A DNA stretch of 14,021 nt from Bacilli bacterium. Its GTDB lineage: Bacteria > Bacillota_I > Bacilli_A > RF39 > UBA660. Positions 6,199 to 13,298 of this stretch are shown one piece after another. The stretch spans positions 1 through 14,021 of the forward strand of contig JAQUFI010000032.1 of the NCBI GenBank assembly GCA_028684735.1, written 5' to 3'. A program made the position numbers and the translations under genes. Numbering within the stretch: the stretch's first letter is position 1; each line of letters opens with the position of its first letter. The notes under the pieces are model-generated. The model made no database searches. It was not told the origin of the DNA and saw nothing but the letters and a program-made list of their open reading frames with translations.

Positions 6199-7077
6199 AT
6201 GCAACATTATGAAGCAATATATTATGGGATTCTTGTTTTTTGGTATATTTTATTTATCTTTTTTATCATTTATTTATCTTTATTTCATGGTTTAGAATAT
6301 CGACGTGATTTTAAAGGATATTATTATGAACAAATTCCGAGCAAAAAAACTGCAGGCCAATTAAGTGTTTTATTATATCGTAAAGTAATTCCCGAAGTTA
6401 TAACTTCTATTATTATTTCGTTAACCAATCGAGGCATTTTAAAATTAGAGGCTATAGATGATGATTATATGATTAGTTTAAATAACAGTAGTAACCTTGA
6501 TAAGCTTCCACCTAGTGAAAGATTCATTATTACAATGTTTATTGAAACTATGGGTGATAATAATCAAATCTCTTTTTCTAATATTCATAAATATTGTGAA
6601 AGCCAACAAAACTGTTCAGAGTTTTTATTGAATTATCAAATATGGATGAAAATAATAAGGAAAGAAAGTAATATTAATAATTTTTATGAATCTAAAAGTT
6701 CTTATTCTAAAATTAAATTTTATAAGATAATTACGATTATTTTATTTATCCTTAATATAATTAGTGGTTATTATTTAATCGCAGGATTTTTATTAATAAT
6801 TCCAGCTTATTTTCTTCAACTATACTTTTTTAAGATTTATAAAAGGACAAGAGATGCTAATGAGGATTATCATAAATGGATGGCCTTTAAAAACTATTTA
6901 ACTAAGTTTAGTGAATTTAATATTAATGATCATCAAAAAAATGAATATTTATATTATGCTCCAGTCTTAAAAGTGAAAAAAATAGATGAAAAACTTTATG
7001 GTAAGAAGTGTTATAGTCTTTTAGATAAAGCCATTCAAAGATGCGTTCGAAGATCTAGTACCTTTAATTTGGGTTAG
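6199..7077 (+). CDS. DUF2207-like membrane protein, C-terminal-type only
   Basis: A 292-residue membrane protein that resembles the C-terminal part of DUF2207 (YciQ-type) proteins, whose function is unknown. It has one membrane segment near the N-terminus (about residues 8-28). A soluble winged-helix-like region follows: EQIPSKKTAGQLSVLLYRKVIPEVITSIIISLTNRGILKLE, then LPPSERFIITMFIETMGDNNQISF. A pair of membrane segments lies at about 176-212. The tail has HKWMAFKNYLTKFSEFN and EYLYYAPVLKV, which match the W-AFK-L--FS and YAPVLGV motifs of the family. The N-terminal extracytoplasmic beta domain of longer DUF2207 proteins is absent, and there is no signal peptide. GGGGTGAT precedes ATG 6199. 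The next gene follows after 3 bases, suggesting translational coupling with the metallopeptidase and the M23 hydrolase. Confidence 0.8.
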   Translation: MQHYEAIYYGILVFWYILFIFFIIYLSLFHGLEYRRDFKGYYYEQIPSKKTAGQLSVLLYRKVIPEVITSIIISLTNRGILKLEAIDDDYMISLNNSSNLDKLPPSERFIITMFIETMGDNNQISFSNIHKYCESQQNCSEFLLNYQIWMKIIRKESNINNFYESKSSYSKIKFYKIITIILFILNIISGYYLIAGFLLIIPAYFLQLYFFKIYKRTRDANEDYHKWMAFKNYLTKFSEFNINDHQKNEYLYYAPVLKVKKIDEKLYGKKCYSLLDKAIQRCVRRSSTFNLG

Positions 7078-7080
7078 GAA

Positions 7081-7719
7081 ATGATGAAGTATAAATTAGA
7101 TGGTATTAATTATGATGTGAATATCATAAAAAAAGACAATAAGAATTCATACATAAGAGTTAAAGAAGATAAAACAATATTAGTAACAACTAATTATTTT
7201 GTATCAAAAAAATATGTTGTTGATTTATTAGAGCGTAATCAATCTTATTTAAGAGCGATGATGGCTAAAAGAGAATTGGAAATTGAGAAACAGAAATCCT
7301 TTTATTACTTGGGTAAAAAATATGATATCATTATTGTTCCAAGTTATGATCATGTTGTTATTCATAATGATAAAATATATACTAAAAGTGATAATCAATT
7401 AAGAAAATGGTATAAAGAAGAAGCTTTAAGGATATTTAGTGAAAGGCTTGATTATCTATATCATAAAATAGAAGAGACAATACCATATCCCAAATTAAAA
7501 TTAAGAACGATGAAAACAAGATGGGGAGTTTGTAATAAAAGAGATAATTCAATAACTATAAATACTAATCTATTAAAAGAAACTATTGATAAAATAGATT
7601 ATGTTATCGTTCATGAATTAGTTCATTTTATTCATTTTAATCATTCAAAATCATTTTGGTTGTGTGTTGAAAAATATATTCCTAATTATAAAAGAATACG
7701 TAAGAGTTTAAAGGAGTAG
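7081..7719 (+). CDS. YgjP/DUF45-type zinc metallopeptidase
   Basis: A 212-residue soluble protein of the YgjP (DUF45, SprT/WSS1-like) metallopeptidase family. The zinc site is HELVHFIHFNHSKSFW, with His178 and His182 as ligands, Glu179 as catalytic base and His188 as the likely third ligand. Other family blocks are the N-terminal beta region ending SFYYLGKKYDIII, RKWYKEEALRIFSERLDYL, and KLRTMKTRWGVCNKRDNSITINTNLLK. Length is slightly below the usual 230-240. The partner substrate in this family is largely unknown; related proteins act in DNA-protein crosslink repair or have no assigned role. Two ATGs are adjacent (7081, 7084). AGGA at 7076-7079 is spaced better for 7084, so the first Met is uncertain. 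It sits 3 bases after the DUF2207-like gene and 4 before the M23 gene, so it is in an operon. Confidence 0.92.
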   Translation: MMKYKLDGINYDVNIIKKDNKNSYIRVKEDKTILVTTNYFVSKKYVVDLLERNQSYLRAMMAKRELEIEKQKSFYYLGKKYDIIIVPSYDHVVIHNDKIYTKSDNQLRKWYKEEALRIFSERLDYLYHKIEETIPYPKLKLRTMKTRWGVCNKRDNSITINTNLLKETIDKIDYVIVHELVHFIHFNHSKSFWLCVEKYIPNYKRIRKSLKE

Positions 7720-7723
7720 TTAT

Positions 7724-8941
7724 ATGAAGAAAAAAATATTTAATTTAGTCATTATTTTAGTTTTACTTTTTTCGTCTGTTGTTATTCCTACTGATTATGT
7801 AGAAGCTAAAACACTACAAGATTTAATCAACGAATTGGAAAAGATAAAAAAAGAATATCAAGCTAATCAAGATAAAGAACAATTAACTAATAAAGAAATG
7901 TCTAATATTAAAAGCAATATTAATAATATTAATGTTAAAATGCAAGAGATTAGCCAAGAAATAATTCAGTTAAATGACGATATTAGAAAATTAAACGTGG
8001 AAATTCAAAATAAAGATAAAGAGATTAAAGACATTATTAATTTTTTACAACTATCTAATGGTGAATCGGCTTATCTAGAATATGCTTTTGGGGCTCAAGA
8101 TTTTACGGACTTTATTTACCGAGTAGCTATTACGGAACAACTTAGTAGTTATAATGATAAATTAATAGCAGAATATAATCAAATGATTGAAGATAACATT
8201 CAAAAAGAAAAAGATTTAAAAGCCAAGGATGAATCATTAAAGGTTGAACAAAAGAATTTAGAAGGACAACTTTCTAAATTAGGAAATCAATTGACTGAAA
8301 TATATGAGATTCGTATTGATTTAAAAGATGCAATTAAACAACAAGAAGCTTTTATCAAGACCTACAAAGATATGGGGTGTAAACCTCATGAAGATATAAG
8401 TAATTGTGGTAATAAGATTCCATCTGATAATGTTTTTTGGAGACCATTAAATAGTGGAACGATTAGTAGTAACTTTGGAGGTCGTTGTTTTTGGTTAAAT
8501 GGTTATTGGCATTGTGATAACCATCATGGTATTGATTTAGCTGCTAACGTTGGTACTCCAATCTATGCTAGCGCTAATGGGGTTGTTAAGAATATTATTT
8601 ATAAGCATATTTGTGGGGGAAACATTGTCCATGTCTACCATTTCGTTAATGGTAAATATTATACAACAGAATATATGCATCTATATCAAGTTTATGTTAA
8701 AGTAGGCGATGTAGTAACAAAAGATTCTGTTATTGGTACAGTTGGTGGCGCAAATTGGGCTACTCCTTGGGATGGATGTTCAACTGGAGCACATTTGCAC
8801 TTTTCAATCTTAAATGGAAGAGCTGGTCAAGATTATATGTTTTATAGTAACACTTTTTATGCTCGTGCTATAAATCCAGCAACAAAAGTTAATTTCCCAC
8901 CTAAAGGTACATATTGGAGTAATCGCACAAGATATTATTAG
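7724..8941 (+). CDS. Secreted coiled-coil M23 (LytM-type) peptidoglycan endopeptidase
   Basis: A 405-residue secreted cell-wall hydrolase. Signal peptide: Lys-rich start, hydrophobic residues about 6-22, likely cleavage after VEA at 28. A long two-part coiled coil (about 30-105 and 140-215) recalls CwlO, PcsB and EnvC, where it restrains or docks the enzyme, often through FtsEX. The M23 domain covers about 238-400. Its zinc ligands are His267 and Asp271 (in HHGIDLA) and His359, with His319 (EYMHL) and His357 (GAHLHF) as catalytic histidines, so all key residues are present. M23 enzymes cut cross-links or interpeptide bonds. Six Cys lie in the exported part (two just before the domain, a C-x8-C pair beside the zinc site, two more inside), suggesting disulfides. 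GGAG at 7713-7716 lies 7 bases before the start, overlapping the end of the upstream gene. It is last in a three-gene unit; I see no terminator after it. Confidence 0.94.
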   Translation: MKKKIFNLVIILVLLFSSVVIPTDYVEAKTLQDLINELEKIKKEYQANQDKEQLTNKEMSNIKSNINNINVKMQEISQEIIQLNDDIRKLNVEIQNKDKEIKDIINFLQLSNGESAYLEYAFGAQDFTDFIYRVAITEQLSSYNDKLIAEYNQMIEDNIQKEKDLKAKDESLKVEQKNLEGQLSKLGNQLTEIYEIRIDLKDAIKQQEAFIKTYKDMGCKPHEDISNCGNKIPSDNVFWRPLNSGTISSNFGGRCFWLNGYWHCDNHHGIDLAANVGTPIYASANGVVKNIIYKHICGGNIVHVYHFVNGKYYTTEYMHLYQVYVKVGDVVTKDSVIGTVGGANWATPWDGCSTGAHLHFSILNGRAGQDYMFYSNTFYARAINPATKVNFPPKGTYWSNRTRYY

Positions 8942-8957
8942 AATTACTATTAATCGA

Positions 8958-8992
8958 CAATCTTATCATAATTATTTAGTAAAATAAGATTG
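8958..8992. repeat. 9-bp inverted repeat before cse60, abutting its ribosome site
   Basis: CAATCTTAT at 8958-8966 is exactly complementary to ATAAGATTG at 8984-8992, with a 17-base centre. The right arm ends on the first G of the ribosome site GGTGAT (8992-8997), and its first two bases fall in a possible -10 TAAAAT (8980-8985). Without a T-tract it is not a terminator. If transcription reads through from the M23 gene, the RNA could fold next to the ribosome site. If transcription starts locally, it could be an operator. Confidence 0.45.
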
Positions 8993-9000
8993 GTGATAAA

Positions 9001-9171
9001 ATGAAGGTTAAAATATTTGATGAAAATCATGAACAAGATTTAGAAACAGCTATTAATGACTTTTTAAGTGATTTAAGTGAAGAAGTTATTGACATAAAAT
9101 ATCAAGTCTCAATTAGTGATTTTAGTGAAGACCAAGTATATTGTTTTTCAGCAATGATTATTTATAAGTAA
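9001..9171 (+). CDS. Cse60-family small protein
   Basis: A 56-residue protein beginning MKVKIFDENHEQDLETAIND and ending with VYCFSAMIIYK, ahead of TAA at 9169-9171. This matches what I recall of the Cse60 family: MKVK-FDE-HE-DLE start, central VIDIKY strand, and IYCFSAMI end. B. subtilis Cse60 is about 60 residues and is expressed in sporulation under sigma-E; its molecular role is unknown, and the family also appears in organisms not known to sporulate. The protein is probably a small alpha-beta fold with no signal peptide. The ribosome site is GGTGAT at 8992-8997, with GGTG ending 5 bases before the ATG. It lies 14 bases before murJ in the same direction and is probably cotranscribed. I see no sigma-E consensus upstream, so sporulation control is not shown by the sequence. 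Confidence 0.85.
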   Translation: MKVKIFDENHEQDLETAINDFLSDLSEEVIDIKYQVSISDFSEDQVYCFSAMIIYK

Positions 9172-9185
9172 CAAAGGTGTGAAAT

Positions 9186-10823
9186 ATGAAAAAAAGTAGT
9201 TTTATTGAAGGGGCAATGATTGCTACAATTGGTATCATTGTTTGTAAGGTAATAGGGTTAATTTATGTTATCCCTTTTTATCAGATTATAGGACAGCAAG
9301 GCGGTGCTTTATATAGTTATGCTTATTCTATATATGCTGTCTTTTTAACTTTGTCTTCTAGCGGAATACCGATTACCATCAGTAAAATAGTCAGTGAATA
9401 TAATAGTTTAGAATACTATCATACTAAGGAAAAAGCATTTAAAATAGGGTCAATGATTATTGTTACAATTGGTATCATTTCTTTTTTTGTTTTAATGGTT
9501 ATGGCTCCTTCTTTAGCAAAAACCATTTTAGGAGAATTACAAGGTGGTAATACAGTTGAAGGTGTTACTATGGTTATTAGGGTAGTGGCAACAGCTTTAT
9601 TAGTTGTTCCGCTTTTAAGTGTTACCCGTGGTTATTTACAAGGCCATAAATATATTACTCCATCTAGTATTGCTAGTGTTATTGAACAGATCATCCGTGT
9701 TATCGTTATCTTATTAGGTAGTTATACAGCTATTAAAGTGTTTCACTCATCGATTAATACAGCCGTTGGTATTGCTGTCTTTGGTGCTACAATTGGAGCT
9801 TTAGTTGGATATATCTATTTGATTTTTAAAATTAAGAAAAACAAAAATAAATTAAAAAGGCATGAACCTATCAGTCGTGAAGAAAATAAAATAACAACTA
9901 GAGATATATTTAAAAAGATTATCTTTTATGCTTTACCATTTATTTTAATTGATCTTATTAAATCAGCCTTTTCAATAGTTGATACGATTACGGTTGTTAG
10001 TACTTTAAATGATTTGGGTGCTGGTAATATTGCTGAAACAACTATTGGTGTTATTTCGACTTGGGCAACTAAATTAAATCTAGTGGTCATCTCAATTGCA
10101 ATTGGTTTAACGGTTAGTTTAATTCCTAATATTGCCAGTAGTTATGTTAAAAATGATATGGTTGATGTCAACAAAAAGATTAATCAGGCTCTACAAGCTA
10201 TGTTCTTTATTGTTTTACCAATGGTTATTGGAATGAATTTTTTAGCTGAACCAATCTGGGTTATCTTTTATGAACATGATCTTTTAAGTATTAACATTTT
10301 TAGAATCTTTATTTTTCAAGCTTTAACTTTCTCTTTCTTTACCGTTTTAATAACAATTTTTCAAACCATGAATAATACGAAAGTTGCCTTACTAACTCTT
10401 CTTTTTAGTTTTATAGCTAAACTAGTCTTTAATATCCCATCAATGTATTTATGTGATGCCATTAATATTCCTATTTATATAGGGCCAATCGCAACAACTT
10501 TAATTGTTCATGTATTTGCTATTATCTATTTATTATATAAATTAAAAAAACAATATCAAATTAATTATAAACTTACTTTTGAAAGAAGCATTAAAATCAT
10601 TTTATCTACAGCAATTATGTTGGTTTGCTTAATGATTACTAATTTATTTGTTAATTTTAATACTACGACTCGTTTACCATCTTTAGTCTATTCATTTATT
10701 TATGCTTTAATTGGAATGATTGTTTATCTATTGGTAACTTATAAATCTGAATTAATGCAAGATATTTTTGGCCAAAGATTTATAAATCAATTTCTTGTTC
10801 GGTTAAAAATAAGAAAAGAATAA
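9186..10823 (+). CDS. murJ: MurJ-type lipid II flippase (YtgP group, MOP superfamily)
   Basis: A 545-residue polytopic membrane protein, almost the length of B. subtilis YtgP/MurJ (544), with about 14 hydrophobic segments. The start (SSFIEGAMIATIGIIVCKVIG) has the family's first helix with Gly and Lys. YVIPFYQIIGQQGGALYSYAY and SSSGIPITISKIVSEYN follow, then TRGYLQGHKYITPSSIASVIEQIIR, with Arg148 in the RG-QGH motif typical of MurJ/SpoVB relatives. Later blocks include SIAIGLTVSLIPNIASSY and the C-terminal Lys/Arg tail. MurJ moves lipid II across the membrane for peptidoglycan synthesis. SpoVB or another polysaccharide exporter of the same superfamily is the alternative, but overall similarity is to YtgP. 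AAAGGTGTG precedes ATG 9186. It sits directly after the cse60-like gene and ends in a strong terminator overlapping its stop by a few bases. Confidence 0.88.
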   Translation: MKKSSFIEGAMIATIGIIVCKVIGLIYVIPFYQIIGQQGGALYSYAYSIYAVFLTLSSSGIPITISKIVSEYNSLEYYHTKEKAFKIGSMIIVTIGIISFFVLMVMAPSLAKTILGELQGGNTVEGVTMVIRVVATALLVVPLLSVTRGYLQGHKYITPSSIASVIEQIIRVIVILLGSYTAIKVFHSSINTAVGIAVFGATIGALVGYIYLIFKIKKNKNKLKRHEPISREENKITTRDIFKKIIFYALPFILIDLIKSAFSIVDTITVVSTLNDLGAGNIAETTIGVISTWATKLNLVVISIAIGLTVSLIPNIASSYVKNDMVDVNKKINQALQAMFFIVLPMVIGMNFLAEPIWVIFYEHDLLSINIFRIFIFQALTFSFFTVLITIFQTMNNTKVALLTLLFSFIAKLVFNIPSMYLCDAINIPIYIGPIATTLIVHVFAIIYLLYKLKKQYQINYKLTFERSIKIILSTAIMLVCLMITNLFVNFNTTTRLPSLVYSFIYALIGMIVYLLVTYKSELMQDIFGQRFINQFLVRLKIRKE

Positions 10824-10824
10824 G

Positions 10825-10848
10825 AAAGCACAAAAATTGTGCTTTTTT
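10825..10848 (+). terminator. Strong intrinsic terminator after murJ
   Basis: AAAGCACAA (10825-10833) pairs with TTGTGCTTT (10837-10845) around a 3-base loop, then T's to 10848. It starts 2 bases after the stop codon. The G-C content of the stem is the best in the window. Confidence 0.92.
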
Positions 10849-10897
10849 GATGTGAAAATCAAGTTTTAATTTCGTAATTATACATAGAATAATATTG

Positions 10898-10913
10898 GGA
10901 GATGATATCTATT
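10898..10913 (+). promoter_or_regulatory. Ribosome site and ambiguous start of clpC
   Basis: GGAGATGAT (10898-10906) matches eight of nine bases of the extended Shine-Dalgarno GGAGGTGAT, and the only ATG (10902) lies inside it, with zero spacing from GGAG. The in-frame ATT at 10911-10913 is at normal spacing, 9 bases from GGAG. An in-frame TAA at 10888-10890 and the absence of another ATG, GTG or TTG nearby upstream rule out an earlier start. So either initiation is poor at ATG 10902, or it occurs at AUU 10911. Confidence 0.6.
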
Positions 10914-13223
10914 TTTAATAATTTTACGGAAGAAGCTAGAAAGATATTAATTAGAGCTAAGGAAGAAATGCATGAATTAAAGCATCCCTATGTTGGTAGT
11001 GAGCATCTTTTATTAGCTATTTTAAAAGATGATAATAATATTTCTAAAAAATTAAAAGAATATGATTTTGATTACCATGTTTTTAAAGAAGAAATAATTA
11101 ATGTTGTAGGTGTTGGAACAAAAGCCAATGATTATTTTTTATATACTCCTTTACTTAAAAGAGTTATGGAAGGAGCAACCATTGATAGTAAGGAAAATAA
11201 TAATGGTGAAGTAACCATTAATCATTTATTTTCTAGTTTACTAGAAGAAGGTGAAGGAGTTGCTATTAGAATTATGTTGGGAATGAATATTGATATCGAT
11301 AATCTATATAATGAATTTGCTTATAAAGTTAATAATAAGGTAAAAAAGCATAAAAAGTTATTATTAGAAGAATTAGGAATTGACTTGACTAATAAAGCCC
11401 TTAATAATGAATTAGACCCAGTTGTTGGCCGTGATAAGGAGATTAAGAGGATAATTGAAATACTATCTAGAAGAACTAAAAACAATCCTATTTTAATAGG
11501 AGAAGCTGGGGTAGGGAAAACTTCAATTATTGAAGAGTTATCTCAAATGATCGTGAAATGTGAAGTTCCCCTAAGTTTAAAAAACAAAAGGATAATTAGT
11601 TTAGATATGGCTACTTCTGTAGCTGGTACAAAATACCGTGGAGAATTTGAAGAAAGAATTAAGAAAATATTAAAGGAGGTTGAAGAAAATGATGAAATAA
11701 TTTTGTTTATTGATGAAATTCATACTTTAGTGGGTGCTGGCGGAGCCGAAGGTGCTATTGATGCAGCTAATATTTTCAAACCAGCTTTAGCTCGTAATAA
11801 ATTAAGGTGTATTGGAGCGACAACCCTTGATGAGTATAAAAAGTATATTGAAAATGATCGAGCTTTAGATCGAAGATTTCAAAAAGTATTTATTGAAGCC
11901 CCTTCAATGGAAACCTTAAAACAAATCCTAATTAAGTTAAAACCTATTTATGAAAGTTATCACAAGGTTATCATTAATGATGATATTATTGATTTAATTA
12001 TTGATTTAAGTGAAAAATATATTTATGACCGTAATCAACCAGATAAAGCCATTGACATTATGGATGAAGTAGCAGCTAAGGTGAGTTTAATGGAAGAAAA
12101 GGAATTAACTAATTATCGTGAATTAAATAAACAGTTACAGACAACGATTAATCATAAAAATGATGCCATTATTAATAATGATTTCCAATTGGCTTCTAAA
12201 CATAAAAAGAAAGAAAATTTATTAATGGATAAAATCAATAATTTAGAAATGAAAATATATAACCAAGACACCATCAAAATCGTCACTAAAGAAGATATTG
12301 CCAGTATTATTAGTCTTAAAACAAAAATACCAGTTTATGAATTATTAAATGAGAGTAGTTCCTCAGTGAATAATTTTAAAAATAATCTTAATGAAATCAT
12401 TGGCCAAGAAAAAACTATTGACGCATTAATAAAAATATCTAAAAAGATAAAGTTAGGTTTTAAACAAGAAAATAGGTGCTATTCGATGATGTTTGTTGGT
12501 AATAGTGGGGTTGGTAAAACAGAACTGGCTAAGATATTCAGTAATAACTTAGTCGGACAAGAAAATGTTATTAAGTTAGATATGAGTGAATATAGTGAAG
12601 GTCATTCTATTAGCAAGATCGTTGGAGCACCTCCTGGTTATGTTGGATATAGTGATAATAAAAATATTTTAGAAGAAATTCGTAATCATCCTAACTCCGT
12701 ACTGATCCTAGATGAAATAGAAAAGGCTCATCAAAATATTATTAATTTATTATTTCAAGTATTGGATGATGGTAAAATCAAAGACTCAAAAGGTAATATC
12801 GTAAGATTTGATAATGTGATTATTATTATGACTTCTAATATTGGTTTTAATGACTGTAGTATTGGCTTTAATAAAAATGAACATGCCGTTTTAACTAAAC
12901 TAAAGGAAAGTTTTAGTATTTCTTTTATTAATCGAATTGATAATGTTCTTATTTTTGATGATTTAAATCAAAAAAAGATGGAACAAATTATCAATAAAAA
13001 ATTAGAACGCTTAAAAGAACGTTATAAAAAGAAAGAAATTGTTATAAAAATAGATGAAGGTATTGTTGGTGAAATCTTAGAATTAAGTAATTATCAGGAG
13101 TTTGGTGCTCGTAAGATTGATAAAATTATAAATGATAATTTAGATAATTTAATCATTGATAAGGTTATTGATAATCAAAAAAATATAACTATCATAACTT
13201 TAAAAGAAAGTAGTATAAATTAA
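10902..13223 (+). CDS. clpC: ClpC-type AAA+ unfoldase (HSP100)
   Basis: A 773-residue ATP-driven unfoldase that feeds substrates to ClpP. Order: N-domain with two repeats (about 1-145; FTEEARKILIRAKEEM, YVGSEHLLLAIL, GEGVAIRIM); AAA1 with Walker A GEAGVGKT (200-207), Walker B ILFIDEIH (Asp271, Glu272), KYRGEFEERIKK and ALDRRFQ; a short coiled middle domain (about 390-460), as in ClpC rather than the long one of ClpB; AAA2 with Walker A GNSGVGKT (533-540), pore segment APPGYVGYSD, Walker B VLILDEIEKAH (Asp604, Glu605) and FINRID; and sensor 2 FGARKID. SIGFN at 653-657 is the ClpP-docking IGF tripeptide, so it should pair with ClpP. It is shorter than B. subtilis ClpC (810). Both Walker A loops deviate from the usual GEPGVGKT and GPTGVGKT but keep GKT. 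No ctsR, mcsA or mcsB is adjacent. The given ATG may not be the start; AUU at 10911 fits better with the family's N-terminus. Confidence 0.93.
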   Translation: MISIFNNFTEEARKILIRAKEEMHELKHPYVGSEHLLLAILKDDNNISKKLKEYDFDYHVFKEEIINVVGVGTKANDYFLYTPLLKRVMEGATIDSKENNNGEVTINHLFSSLLEEGEGVAIRIMLGMNIDIDNLYNEFAYKVNNKVKKHKKLLLEELGIDLTNKALNNELDPVVGRDKEIKRIIEILSRRTKNNPILIGEAGVGKTSIIEELSQMIVKCEVPLSLKNKRIISLDMATSVAGTKYRGEFEERIKKILKEVEENDEIILFIDEIHTLVGAGGAEGAIDAANIFKPALARNKLRCIGATTLDEYKKYIENDRALDRRFQKVFIEAPSMETLKQILIKLKPIYESYHKVIINDDIIDLIIDLSEKYIYDRNQPDKAIDIMDEVAAKVSLMEEKELTNYRELNKQLQTTINHKNDAIINNDFQLASKHKKKENLLMDKINNLEMKIYNQDTIKIVTKEDIASIISLKTKIPVYELLNESSSSVNNFKNNLNEIIGQEKTIDALIKISKKIKLGFKQENRCYSMMFVGNSGVGKTELAKIFSNNLVGQENVIKLDMSEYSEGHSISKIVGAPPGYVGYSDNKNILEEIRNHPNSVLILDEIEKAHQNIINLLFQVLDDGKIKDSKGNIVRFDNVIIIMTSNIGFNDCSIGFNKNEHAVLTKLKESFSISFINRIDNVLIFDDLNQKKMEQIINKKLERLKERYKKKEIVIKIDEGIVGEILELSNYQEFGARKIDKIINDNLDNLIIDKVIDNQKNITIITLKESSIN

Positions 13224-13245
13224 ACTGAATTTTTCAGTTTTTTTT
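13222..13245 (+). terminator. Intrinsic terminator after clpC
   Basis: AAACTGAA (13222-13229) pairs with TTCAGTTT (13233-13240) around a 3-base loop, followed by T's to 13245 (eight in a row). The left arm begins inside the TAA stop codon. Confidence 0.88.
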
Positions 13246-13298
13246 ATTAAAAAGGATTTAGTAATTTAACCTCGAATAATAGTATTAAGGAGGTTAAT

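Noticed and set aside
9220..9481. Near-duplicate of about 20 bases (ACAATTGGTATCATT region) occurring twice in murJ
   Set aside because: Both copies encode Thr-Ile-Gly-Ile-Ile in membrane helices in the same frame; shared codons in hydrophobic segments explain it.
10849..10901. CtsR heptad or CIRCE operator before clpC
   Set aside because: No GGTCAAA-type direct repeats and no TTAGCACTC inverted repeat are present; only weak -10 candidates (TATACA, TAGAAT) without a good -35.
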